Shown piece after piece: positions 35,301 to 48,600 of a stretch of DNA of 64,000 nt. The DNA is taken from contig CM032228.1 of assembly GCA_019009955.1 (NCBI GenBank), forward strand, positions 6,435,001 through 6,499,000. The letters run 5' to 3'. Source of the DNA: Riptortus pedestris. Its lineage: Eukaryota > Arthropoda > Insecta > Hemiptera > Alydidae. Position 1 is the first letter of the stretch, and every line of letters begins with the position of its first letter. Made by a program: the position numbers and the translations under genes. The notes below the pieces were generated by a model. That model worked only from the letters and a program-made list of their open reading frames with translations, did not search any database and was not told the origin of the DNA.

Positions 35301-38300
35301 AAACAATTGTAGAATGTTAATTGTTTAACAAGATTGGTTATATAAAATTTTATGATTCGATTCATAATAACGGGTATATTTTGAATTTTTGAATCTCCTC
35401 CCTCTCGACCACCACTAAAATTAATAAATATAATCTTTAGTGTTGATAGAAAAAGTTAAATATCGAGTATGATATAGATCAAATAAACATTTTCGAATTA
35501 CAACATAAAATCTTAATTGATGACGTCATCACACAACAATTTTGCAAGTATCTCGCATAATGAAGGTTTCCAGTAAACAATATTTGGTATGTAAGCTAAG
35601 AATAAAGTGGTTTGTGGTATAACAGCTTATTCTTAACAGGGCATGAATAGGAGTGAGGGTTTATACCTAAGGATAAAAAATTCAAATATGTCGGATAACA
35701 TACATGATAGAGAAAATATGTATATAATAACATTTATAGGTAATTTTATTATAAGATTGGTTATGTACAATTTATCTACCTGACTTGTAGTAACAGAGAT
35801 ATTTCAAATTTTCTAAATCCCCCCACACACTTGGCCAATTTCTGTCACTAGTGATCTCAATCTTACCTTTTACATGAAAGGATTAAATATCAAGTTTGGT
35901 AGCAATCAAACAAAAATTGCAACTGCTAAAGCGTTAACAGGCTAATATATATGTCTATATATAGTATATATTGTATATATATATAATTTTGAACGGACCT
36001 CATTTTCATCATCTCCTGAGTAGATTGATGGAATTTTAAGAACATTTCTTGACAACTGTGTCATGAGTACGACCTCAATAGCTAATTTCCCTTAAGGGAA
36101 ATCTGGCAATATGTGTAAGAAATCTTCTACGATTTCCTAAATTGATGCAGACGTCCAGCTACTGATATTCTGTCTGGTCAGCTTCCCTTCTACGGTGTAG
36201 CAATAGCATTGCCCCAGTGTCATCTCTAACGTTCTAACACACTACACATACATAGTTCCATTTTTAAATACTAGTCCTGTTTTGTTCATACTCCTTTTCT
36301 TATTTTACTTTTTGTCTGAACCCTTGTCAAAGCCTGTTGATGATTGGGTCTGAAAGTAACAAAACAGATCTCTCTAGATGACAATATTTTTTACATTTTT
36401 TATAAACGGATTAAACCTCAACCTTGTTTCACCCAAATCCGGAACCAACAAATCAACCTGAAAAGTGCGAAACGAATTTTTCCCAAATGACGTCAACCAC
36501 ATGAATATAAAAGTCCGTCACGCAGGGGCTGCATAAACTAAGCAGATTTCCCACGTGACGTTTTCCAGTAGATAAATCTGCCCAATAACACCTGTAGTAG
36601 TAAGGTATCTCTAAACCTATTCAAGAGGGACGAATAGTTATGGAAACGGCCGCCAGAGCTCTCGGCGGAAATTCCTGAACATAGCCGACTCCTGCCGATG
36701 ACACAAAGAATACAAATGAAAATATCTTGGTTAATATTCAAGATACAGAATAAATGTATAGAACAATATTTATAGTAAATTTAATTTGCAATAAGATTGA
36801 TTCTATACAATTTTTCGATCCGACGCAAAATAACGGAGATATTGTGAATTTTCAAAAATCCCCCCTCTAAACCCCCCTTCCCACTGGTCCGATTTCAGCC
36901 ATTAACGAACTTGATCTTCCTTTTTACATAAAACGATTAAATTCCAAGTTTGGTACCAAAAATTGCGACCGCTAGAGAATTAACAGACAAATATATATAT
37001 ATATATATATATATCATTTTGAACGGATTTTCGTCATCTCCTAGGTAGGATCGATGGACATTTGAGGAAATTTTTCGAAACTCGCGTCATGAGTACGACC
37101 TCAATAGCTGATTTCCCTTAAAGGAAATCTGCTAAAACTCTGCATACCACATGACTTCCTTCTCCTCCTCTTAAATGAAATAAAGAAAGTGATATGATTC
37201 AGTTCATTCAAAAGACTCCAATTGAAAGTTATAATCAATATCTCTGTTCCAATACATCAGATCAAAAATGTCATAAAATATAATTTATAAATCTTCATGG
37301 TACAAAACCAAAGAAGAGTCCACATCTCTAATAAATACAAAGAAATGGGAATTCTCTGCCTCCCCCCCCCCTCCTTCTTTAAATCCAACTCTCCCTCAGT
37401 CCATTTTTTATGAAAAGAGGAGGTGCAAAACTAGACTTCACAGCAGTCCTAAGTATAAAATTTCAAGATTCTAAGGCTAGTTGTTTTTGAGTTATGCGAG
37501 ATATATGCAGGTGTCATGCAAAACTAGTAATTATGGATAAAATAAATAATTCTGTTGAAATCTGAAATTCAAAAACTTTTACTTCGTACAAAGAAGTAAA
37601 AGATGTGATAATTAAGTGAAAAGTAAAGTGTACAAAAAGGCATTCTCACTTGATGAAGAGACACACATTTCCAAAACTTTTTCTGGAGCACCCTTTGTGA
37701 AGAGGTTCATATTTCTAGAACCGAGTGTTCGTGTTATTACCGACATGTACTGAGTGTTAGAAGAGAACGGGAACTGCTTCAGAATACCGATCTCGAGAGG
37801 TATTTTCATGTCATAAAACTCCTGGCTCTCATTGCTTTGCTCCAATGCCTACAAAATAAGAATTTGAAAGATTAGTTGCCAGTAAAAAAGTAAAAACATT
37901 CATCAATTGAAAATGTGCAAGGAATAAGATACGTTTCACAACTCATCAGAATGCACCTGAGATATATTCTCATTTATATATATACCCATAAGCTTTATAC
38001 TGATAACATTATTAGCATTCATAATAATTATCTTAATTTGGAACAGACCAAAAATGTTATTTTTAGCTCATCCCAACAATCCCCTAATGCCAAATTCTAA
38101 TGATTTTGACACATTAGAAATTAATGTTTTATTTATCATACAAAAGAAATAAAATATAAATATCCCTTAATGTATGACACATTATTCAAATATTTTTGAA
38201 GTACAAATATAAATTTATTTAAAAAATTCTATAAAATGACCTTACAGGACATTTTCTCAGCTTTTACAATATCTCATTCAGTATCAACTATACATGTGAA

Positions 38301-39663
38301 GGACTAACGCACTAAATAGTCTTTATTTTAGGTTTTTAATGGAGATCGTAGTCAAATTTCTATCGCCAATCTACATCATGAGATGGTAGAGGAGACACTT
38401 GAATAAGGAAAAAGTTTGTTACAATTTCCAATGGGCTGGACACTCTGATCTCGTTCCACTAATCTATTCACTATATCCTGGAGAAAGAAGCCTATTTAAA
38501 CGGGAATTGAAATGTAAGCTGAACATGAGATGTCCAGTGACTCAGTGAACTACATAAATAATTTGCTTAATATTCAACTTTATCAGCTTCAAACAGCCAT
38601 TCCCTCATAGCCTACATGAGCTGGCTAACAATGAGCCAGAATGACTATAGAGACAACCACTTCAATTTACTTCTGCCTCACTGGCAAGGTGTGAGACGGA
38701 ATGTAAATTAGGATGAAAGACAACTTTTTCTAGATTGGCATAAACACAATGGAGAGAAAAAGGATAAAATTCATGCAGCCCACCAAATTCTTCGAGGCAG
38801 GACCTTACCTTTTATGACTCATTTATATTGTATTTTTTTGGGAGGGGAGGGGTGGTGGGGTAAGCCAGATTATTACAATTAAAGAAGTTGCTATTCCCAA
38901 ATTTTCTTTCACTTACTGAAAGTTTGAATGTAAATGTAAGTACTCCCTTCCTAAAAGCAGTAAAGTAAAACTGAAGTTGGAAACTTAAAATCCTGTAAGG
39001 ATCAAGACGCTGTGTAAGCTCTAAGTAAATTGTACTAAAACACTCTGTAAAGTATTAATATTTTTATCAACCAAAAGGATAGATATTCTCTAAACTGAAG
39101 ACAAGAAAACTATAAGTATAAGAGAGCATTCTATGAAGAATTCCGAGTGTTGGGGAAAATAATAATAAAGGGCATAGAAAAACGTTATTCAACTACCTTT
39201 AAAATTAAAAAGTTATTTATTTTACTTACATTTACAAACTGCCATTTCTTCGGCTTGACAACTGTCGGGGCTAGCATATCAAATCTGTTGACTTCTGTTC
39301 CAGGCTCCTCCAATTCCTATGAATCAATGACATTTTAAGTGAATTTCATCCTCGTACATGAGAAATAGATGTTACTCAAACATAAGGTTGTATTATAATG
39401 GATCAATAATACAAAGGTAGTTATATAATTACTTTATTCCATACATCTATATATATATATATATATAAATTAATCCTTATTTCCCTTGATCACAGCATCA
39501 AGTATGACTGGTTGAACCAATTTCAGTAATTATTTTTAGCAGATTTCCCTTGAGGGAAATCAGCTATTGAGGTTGTACTCATGATGCGATTTTCGAAATT
39601 TTTCTTCAAATGTCCATCGATCCTACCCAGGAGATGACGAAAATGAGGTCCGTTCAAAACTGT

Positions 39664-39695
<32 letters not shown>

Positions 39696-42600
39696 GTTAC
39701 CGCTCTAGCGGTCGTAATTTTTGTTTGATCGTTACCAAACTCGATATTTAGTCGTTTTATGTAAAAAGAAAGATCAAGTTCGTTAACGGCTGAAATCGGA
39801 CCAGTGGGAGGGGGGGTTTAGAGGGGAGGATTTTTGAAAATTCAAAATATCCCCGTTACTATACGTCGGATTGAAAAAGTGTATAGAACCAATCTTATTC
39901 CAAATTAAATTTACTATAAATATTGTTATATACATTTATTCCCTATCTTGAATATTAACCGAGATATTTGCATTTTTATGAAATTTGGGCCGATAACGAA
40001 TTTTTGAATTTCCCGCGAAAAGCTAGTTTGGCCCTTTGCCGTAACCGTTTGGCTCTCCTATGGAGATTTCTCTGTTGTACAACTTCACGTGGGAAATCTG
40101 CTTAGTTTACGCAGCCCCTGCATGACGGACTTTTTTTGTTGTGTTTGTTAATATCAGGAGAAGGATCATATGATTGAAAAAATTAAGAAATTTGTGTGGA
40201 ACATTAGAAAATTTAAGAAAACTTAACGACCATATGAGCTTTTCTAATGCCAAATAATTTCATGATATTTTGTTTCCTATTGCTTTTTCAGCAAACACGC
40301 ACATAACACAAGTTGCATATTTTATTATTATGAGTAACTTGTATTATATACACTTTTGTCATATAACAAAGTATAAAAAAGATATATGCCAAAAAACTAT
40401 AGCAGGGGTTAACAATTTTATTGGCACAATGATCTGAGCCGAACTAAACAAAACTCGGTATGTGAACTAGCATCAACTCTACCATGAAAATAAGCTATAT
40501 TAACATTTCTAGGGGCGAGCTTGTGGGGTTCTAAGGTATGAAATGAGAAATCACCATAATTCATTTCCGTAATAGTTTTTCATCAAAAGTGAACATAACA
40601 AAAGTTGTTTATTTTGATATTTTAAGTAATTTTTGTTATATACACTTTTGTCACTATAACACTGCATAAACATGATATACACTAAAAACTATTGAAGGAG
40701 ACCAATTTTATTATTATTTATTAACGTCCACTTTTTTGCAACTATGGCTATTATTTAAACAAATTTTCGTTGAACTAAATAACCTTTGCCAGTGAAGGCG
40801 GGAATTGAACTCGTCAACTATGGTTTATATTGTGAAATATTAGTCAACGAACTCACAAAGAGTGAGCAATTTTAAAGTAAAAATAAAGACTAGTGGAATG
40901 ATGAATGTTTTTAGGATCATTATATGTAGAAGAATATAATTGGTTCCAGGAATTTCTGGATATAATTTGTAAAGTGTGATTTATAAGGGAGTATTTCAAC
41001 AGTCAGTTTACCATCAACGGTTTTGAGGAATATTATCTGGTATAGATGCAGTTAATGAGCTAAATTTATACCGTTAAGAACAGTATTGTGCCTAATTATG
41101 ATTTACCATTTATTGTGTATTTAAGACAGTTTATTGACATCTTGATTTGAATTTATACCAATACCTAGTGTATTATTGGATTATGAAATTTGAAAAACAA
41201 ATGACATATCCTATTACGTTATGATAACATTTAATAGAAATAAACACATTTCATTTAATTTATTTTCACTAGAAAATAACTTTGTTGTTTATTTCAAATA
41301 GAAATTGAAACTATCAGAGCATATCAATTATTATAGTTTTGTAATAAAAACAGTGTTGAAATATTATCTTATTTCCTCTGATAGGTTGATGTTATTTAAA
41401 TTACTATGAACTATCTACAACTATTAATGGTTACTTGGTAATGTCATTATGAGGAAAGAGAATTTGTGTTTAGACTCAATATGATTGTTTAAAGTGTTAT
41501 TCAGGAAGCCTTGCTATAAAAATAACATCATTATTCAGTTAACAATGGTTTCATTAAGAATTAAAAAATACATTTTTCTTTTGTTTTGTAGAAAAAAATT
41601 ATCAGAATCGCTATTCAAATATTTAAATTTGTTAATAAAAAAAAAAACCGAAGAAAAAATATTACAAAACAGAGAAATCTGCCAAGTGCATAGCCAGCTA
41701 AACAAAACTTTACAGTCCGAGCTTTCTATAATTTTGGAAAAGTTGGTATATATATTTAAAAAAAAAATGTTATTTATTTATGTGCACTTTATCCTAATAT
41801 GGGTATCAGGGACAGATTATCCGTAGGATACCATCCTTTTCTAGCCAGGGTAGGACTAAAGATTTTATATTTAACTAGCTAAGGTACCCAGCTTCGTTCG
41901 GGAATCATTAGAGTCTGAATGTTGAAGGTATTTTTAATTTGGCAAGGCTACAATGTGTACAAATACACTTTCCGTCTGGGCCTTTAAACAAATAATACTT
42001 TGTCGTTTATACTTCGTTATATCACAAAAGTGAATATAACCAAAGATACTCTAAATAACGAAATAAAAAACTTTTCTTATGTGCAAATTTGCCGAAAAAC
42101 CAATAGGAAATGAAATATCGCTATTTTTAATTTCAATCCTCCCTTATAACCCCCACTCCTGCTCGGCCCTAGAAATGTTGGTACAGCTTATTATCATGGA
42201 GGAGTTAGTGCTCATTTACAAACCAAGATTTGTTTAATTCGGTTGAGTCTTTAGTCCCAAATAAAATTGTTGACTCCGGCTATAGTATTTAGCGTATAAC
42301 TCATTTATACTTCGATAAACGACGAAAATGTATATAACAAAAGTTACTATAAATAACAAATTAAACAACTTTTGTAATGTGCATATTTCCTGAAAAATCC
42401 ATAGGAAACGAAATATCGCTATTTTTAATTTCAGGACTCTCTCAAAACCCCCACTCTCGTTGATCTCAGAGAATATTAATATAGCCTAAAGTCTAAGTTG
42501 AGTTAGTAGTAATATTCATACCAAGTTTCATAAAATTCAGTTCAGCCGTTTATGCGTGAAAAAGTAACAAACAAACAGACACCAAAGAAAGAAAATGCAG

Positions 42601-45600
42601 TTAAGGTGTCTATGACATGTGAAACGAAAAGTTATGGTGAAATTTCGAGAAAATAATCAATTTACAGACAGAGGTTACAATTTTATATATATTTATATAG
42701 ATGAGTTTGTCACTAAATAAATTCCTATTGACTAGGCAGGAGTCATACTCGCAACTCTAGATTTACTATGTGAGATTAAGACCAACACCTGAACTTACTT
42801 AGCTAACCAGGACTCCCCTTAATCTAAATATTTGTAAAAAAAACAAATAAATAAAGCTTTTAAGGAATGTAAGAAAAAGAAGTTGAAACAAACCCATTCA
42901 GTAGATTCGAACATGCTGAGATCAAGAGGATCGCCACATAGCTTTCCGTTGATCTTGGTAAGTGCGTGACACGAAGCCATAGCATGGAGGAGAGGTGTCA
43001 TTATAGGCAGGTTGCTTGGATTCTCTTCAATGTTCTCCAAAAACCCCTTGTTTGACTGCAATACTCCCCAAACTGACAGCCCTTCTTCAGTTAATGTTCC
43101 TGTCTGACAAACAATTTCTTTTTTTAATTGTCATAAATTAAAGTTCTAGAGATTTTAGCAGGAACTAAAAAATAAAATCAGAGTGCTTAAAGGTTAAAAA
43201 AAGTCCGTCACACAAGGTCTGCAAAAACTAAGCAGATTTCCCACTTGAAGTTTTACAATAGGGAAATCTGCTTACTGGTAACACTTAACACCACCGTGAG
43301 TAAATATGTTTGTATTGAAACATTGGTAATGAAAAATCTTTCAGTTAATTTTAATAAGCTCCCAATAGTAACAGAAACGGCTTCTGAATTGTAAACAACT
43401 AGGTCTGCCAACCACTCAGAGCTGAACAGATAGATGGGCATATTCTTCACCAGAAAGAAAAACGATTACTGATATATATCTGAATATAAAACATTAATTT
43501 TAGTGCAAACTATTCACTATGTCTACTACTGCAATTTATAATGAATCAGAATAATTTATATTTTGATAACTCAAGTTTTAGTAGTCCAAGAACTAAGGAA
43601 GGCGGGGGGTGGCGGATGAACAGAACGTATTTGCATATATCTCACAAAGTTAAAGGTTACACTTCACGAGAGCCGAACAGTTACTGAAAAGGCCGAACTA
43701 ATCCGTCCAGAGCTGACAATAGCTGATCTCATCTCATCCATTATCCGCACACACTTAATAAAAATGCAAATATCTCGGTTAATATTCAAGATAGAGAATA
43801 CATGTATATAACTATATTTATAGAAAATTTAATTTGTAATAAGATTGGTTCTATACAGTTTTTCGATCCGATGTATAGTAACAAGAGATATGACAAACTT
43901 TTGAAAATCCCCCTCTAAACCCCCTTTAGCCATTAACAAATGTGATCTTTCTTTTTACATAAAACGATTAAATATCAAGTTCGGTAACAATCAAACAAAA
44001 TTTTGAACGGACCTCATTTTCATCATCTCCTGGGTAGGATGGATGGACATTTGAGGAAAATTTTCGAAAATGGTGTTATGAGTATGACCTCAATAACTGA
44101 AAATGCTGCTAAAAATGTGAAAATTTGAGTCCATTCTTTAAATGAATATGTACACATAAATTAGTAATACCTTCTATAACGAGAAAGAATGAACATTAAG
44201 TAATTAATGAGCTATACAAATCAACTATTGAGGTTAAAGCAGTGATGCATTTTTGGAATATTTTTCTAAAAATGACCATCTTCTTTACTCTTGTTCATAA
44301 AATTACTTATTTAAAAAGATAATAAAAGCATCCATTGAAACCCTCAAAGTATCATTTGTTTTTTCTGACCCACACCCCACAGCACTATTGAAAACATACA
44401 TTTTCATTAACTGCAGTGGCTGCATTAACTAAGCACATTTCACAACATTCAAAACATTAAAGTTCAATGAGAACAATATTTGCTATTTAGGCTTCAAATA
44501 AAGTGCTTCATAATATAACAGCTTATTGTAAATATGACATGAGTAAGAGTCTACTGAAGGCCAAAAACTAAAAAATGCAAAGATCTCGGTTAACAATCAA
44601 GATAATGACAAAACATAAACAACAATATTTATAAAATATTAAATTTGCAATAAGATTGGTCACAAACAATAACGGAATTAATAAGAATTTTTGAAACTCC
44701 CCCCTTCTCACTGATCGGATTTCAGCCATTAAAAAACTTGATCTTTAATTTTACATAAAACGTTTAAATTGAAAATTTGGTGACAATCAAATTAAAAAAC
44801 TACGACCACTAGAGCGATAACAGACATATATATATATATATACAGTTTTGAACGGACCTCATTTTCATCATCTCCTGGGTAGGATCGATGGACATTTGAG
44901 GAAAATTTCCAAAAATCTCATTATGAGTACAACCTCAATAGCTGATTTCCCTTAGGGGGAAATCTGTTAATACATATAAGATTGAAAAGAAACTACCTTG
45001 TCAAAGCATACTAGTTTCACCTTCCCGGCGACATTGATCCTTGGAGGAGCTGTGCAATATATTCCTTTCTTCTTCAACCTACGCTGCGAATAAATAGTTC
45101 CGACAGTCATTGCAGCAGGCAGAGCTGGAGGCACTACTATTGTGATTATATCTAAACCTCTAAGGAGAATCGTGTCCAAGCTAGCCTGAAAATTAAAACA
45201 AAATATTGAAAAAGTTTAAGCTATTATCTATTTTCAAACAGTGTTGGGCACGATCATAATGATAATTCCAATTACGATGACAAAAACCCCACAACACCAA
45301 AACCTATTGGAATTAGGCTGAATAACATAACAGACAAACTATTACAAAACTCAGTCTTGATGAATTCGACCCAACTCCCACCTTGGACAATTCAAGAAAT
45401 ATCTATAGATACAGGAATCACCAAACTCATAAACAAATCGTCTCAAGAGATAGACTATTGGAAAATAAAGGAAGCTTTCATTAATAAAATAGAAAAATAT
45501 CAACACCCAAAGATAATATACACTGATGGTTCGAAAATTACGAGTCTTCCTCCTCCGCCTTACTACGAAGAAAATGCCTGTCAAAAAATTCAAACTCAAC

Positions 45601-48600
45601 AAATTAACCAGCATCTATTCCGCCGAACTATTCGCAATTAAATTCGCTCTATATCACTGCATTTGCAACCACTCAACTCAAGAAAAATTCCTGATTTGCA
45701 CTGACTCGTTGAGTGCCCTATTGAGTATCAAAGATGTATTCACAAACAACCCAATAGTAAAAAAAATACAAAATCAAATACAAATGCTCCGAGAGCTAAA
45801 AAGGGCCGTCTACTTCATGTGGATTCCAAGCCACGTGGGAATAGATGGAAACGAAAAAGCAGATTTAGCAGCCAGAGAAGCCCATCAACTCGACTCCATC
45901 ACCCCAACAACAATTACATCTGCAGAACTCTACCAACCACTCAAAGAAGAAATTAATAAAAACTGGCAACACATGTGGAATGAAACCCAGAACAATAAAT
46001 TACAAACAATTAAAAAACACCATCTGTCCATGGAAATATTCGACAAGAGAAAACAGAAGAGATGAAGTTGTATTAGGAAGACTCCAAATTGGGCACACAC
46101 GACTTACGCATGGCTATCTTATGACAAAAGATCAACCCCCGATTTGTGAGAAATGTAACTCAGAACTGACTATATATCACATATTAATGGAATGCCTGTA
46201 AGTATACAGATATTAGAAGCAAATGCAATATCTCCTGAGTATAGAAGTGGCCGTTGGAGATGACCCACAAATTGTTTAATTTTGTAAAAAACACGAGTTT
46301 ATACAAAGAAATTTAAAGTGCAATTGCTCGTATCCTCGTTTATATTGTTAAAATGGCGATATGGATGACGATACCAAAATGTGAATTATAAATATTACAG
46401 GGCGATGATAACCTGGTAGTTTTTCGCCCTTAAAACCTATACAACAACAACAACAATTACGATGACAATTGATTATAACATTTTGTGGTCATTAGTGACT
46501 CCTCAAGAAGGATACCAATAGTAGAAGTTACAAAATAACTCCAACAAATTAACTAATAAAAATTCAAAATGAAAATTAATTTTTTGGACCTACAACAAAC
46601 TTGACAAATCAAACATACAAAAGATGACTGGAAAGAAATTAACATTAGATTTACACGAAGGGACCAAGTAATTGTTACATGACTTTGTATAGGCCATTCC
46701 TATATAACAGATACATTCCTAATAGAAAAAAAGGAACAGCCAAAACATTACGGATGCAATGCACTTCTTTCTATAAACCACTTACTTACAGACTGCAGAA
46801 AATGTGAACATTTACAGCTACCCCATCACTTACTAACGGAAGTTAGCACACACATACCCATAATTATACAGCACGTATAAAACACAAACATATCATTTTT
46901 TAAGTTTAAATGAGCAACTTTGCCTAAATTGTGAAGCTCTTAAAAAAATAAATAATAATTTAGTAATTCCAATCCACCAACATCTTCACAATCTTAGATG
47001 TAAATATATTAAAAATCAGTGAATTTTTAGATAACTACTCACCCCTCGCAGTATAAATAAGTACATGGATATTGAAGTTCCTATTAGTGCTACGAATGAC
47101 ATGAAGAAAATGAATTTGATGGCATCTCTGTAAAAATCAAATCCGAATCCTTTGGGGAATAAGATGGAACGAACTAGCTGGCCTTTAGCTGTCATACTCC
47201 CTGTCCTAACAACTAGAGCTGTCACTTTGTCATGGTGGTAGTATCTGGAAAATTTACGTAGAATTCATTTATAAAAAGAACTAAATATTAAAAAATAATA
47301 GTATTTTTCAAGAATTATGTATATAAATAAAACTCTAAGGTTTGTCTGATTTACTATTTAAATTTGGTAGGTATACGATTTTCCACATTTTAGAACATTC
47401 TAAGAATAATGGCATCAAAATTGGAAATCGTGTCTTTTTGTCCATTTGTTTGTTACTCAATGACTTGAAAACAGCTCAGTAGAAGTTTATAAAATTTTGT
47501 ATTTATGAGTAAACTATCACAAGGTTCAATATAGGCTATATGAGAATCCAAATTTTCAACTAGCTTCTAGCTAGTCGAGTGTTGGAGAACAATTGCAGAA
47601 TGTCATGTTACCAAATGCATAGATTTCAGATTGTAATTTTCTTAATAAAATTAAAAATTCACAACCCAAATGCTGAACCACTCACTAGTACTTATTGAGT
47701 CTCAATAAAGGAAAATCCCTTGTAACAGCCATGTGAGGCCATCTTATATATAGTACATATTAGAAATGTTTTATGTTTAAATGTCTATTCATTTTCATTA
47801 TATTTTCCTAATTTTGACTTCATTCATAAATGACGATAATATTGTTAGTGCTAAAATATAATACAGTATGAATGTGAATGAAACCTTGTCTGAATGACAT
47901 TTGTTCCGCAATAAACTGTGTGCCGGGCGTGGAGGGCTAACGGATCATATTCTTCATCAATATATGCAGCAGGTACTTTAGTTACTGGTGTGCTCTCACC
48001 TAAATATAAAAAAACATTTCAGAGATTTAGAATAAATGCAAGAACAATATTTAGTGCACTATACATGAATGGAAATAGTATTGACTATTAATAACACAAC
48101 TAGGGGGTGCCGGTGGCTGTGGCTATACCTACCACTACCATCAGCAACCTGAAGGTAAAAAGTGCAGGTTCGATCCGTGCCAAGGGGGAACATTAGTTCA
48201 TGAGTTTACTAACAGAGTGCTTTCTTGAGGGACTTAAACTTCAAAGAATACTGATGAACCCATCATGGAGAGCAGATATGACAAGCCAGTATAAAGTGCT
48301 CATACAATATAAAATAGATTGTGGCAGTTTCGCCTATGGATCAAGAAAATTTGGTCAACTAAACAAGAACATAGATAAAGTACATAATGCAGGAATGAGA
48401 TTTTTAACTGAAGCTTTCGGTCCAGCCCTGTCCCAAGTCTGTAATAACTTAAGTTCTATACACTTTTTCCCTTGATTTATAGTGACGGATAAATTTTGAA
48501 TTTTCAAAATTCTACCACTTCAAATCCCCCCCTCTCCCCAGTCCAATTGACTGGGTGAAAAGAATTTTCCCCTGATCCAATTATTGATGAGAAAAAACAG

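Noticed and set aside
45351..45614. Minus-strand ORF overlapping the LINE at 45.3-46.4 kb
   Set aside because: It is the antisense shadow of the RNase H coding region.
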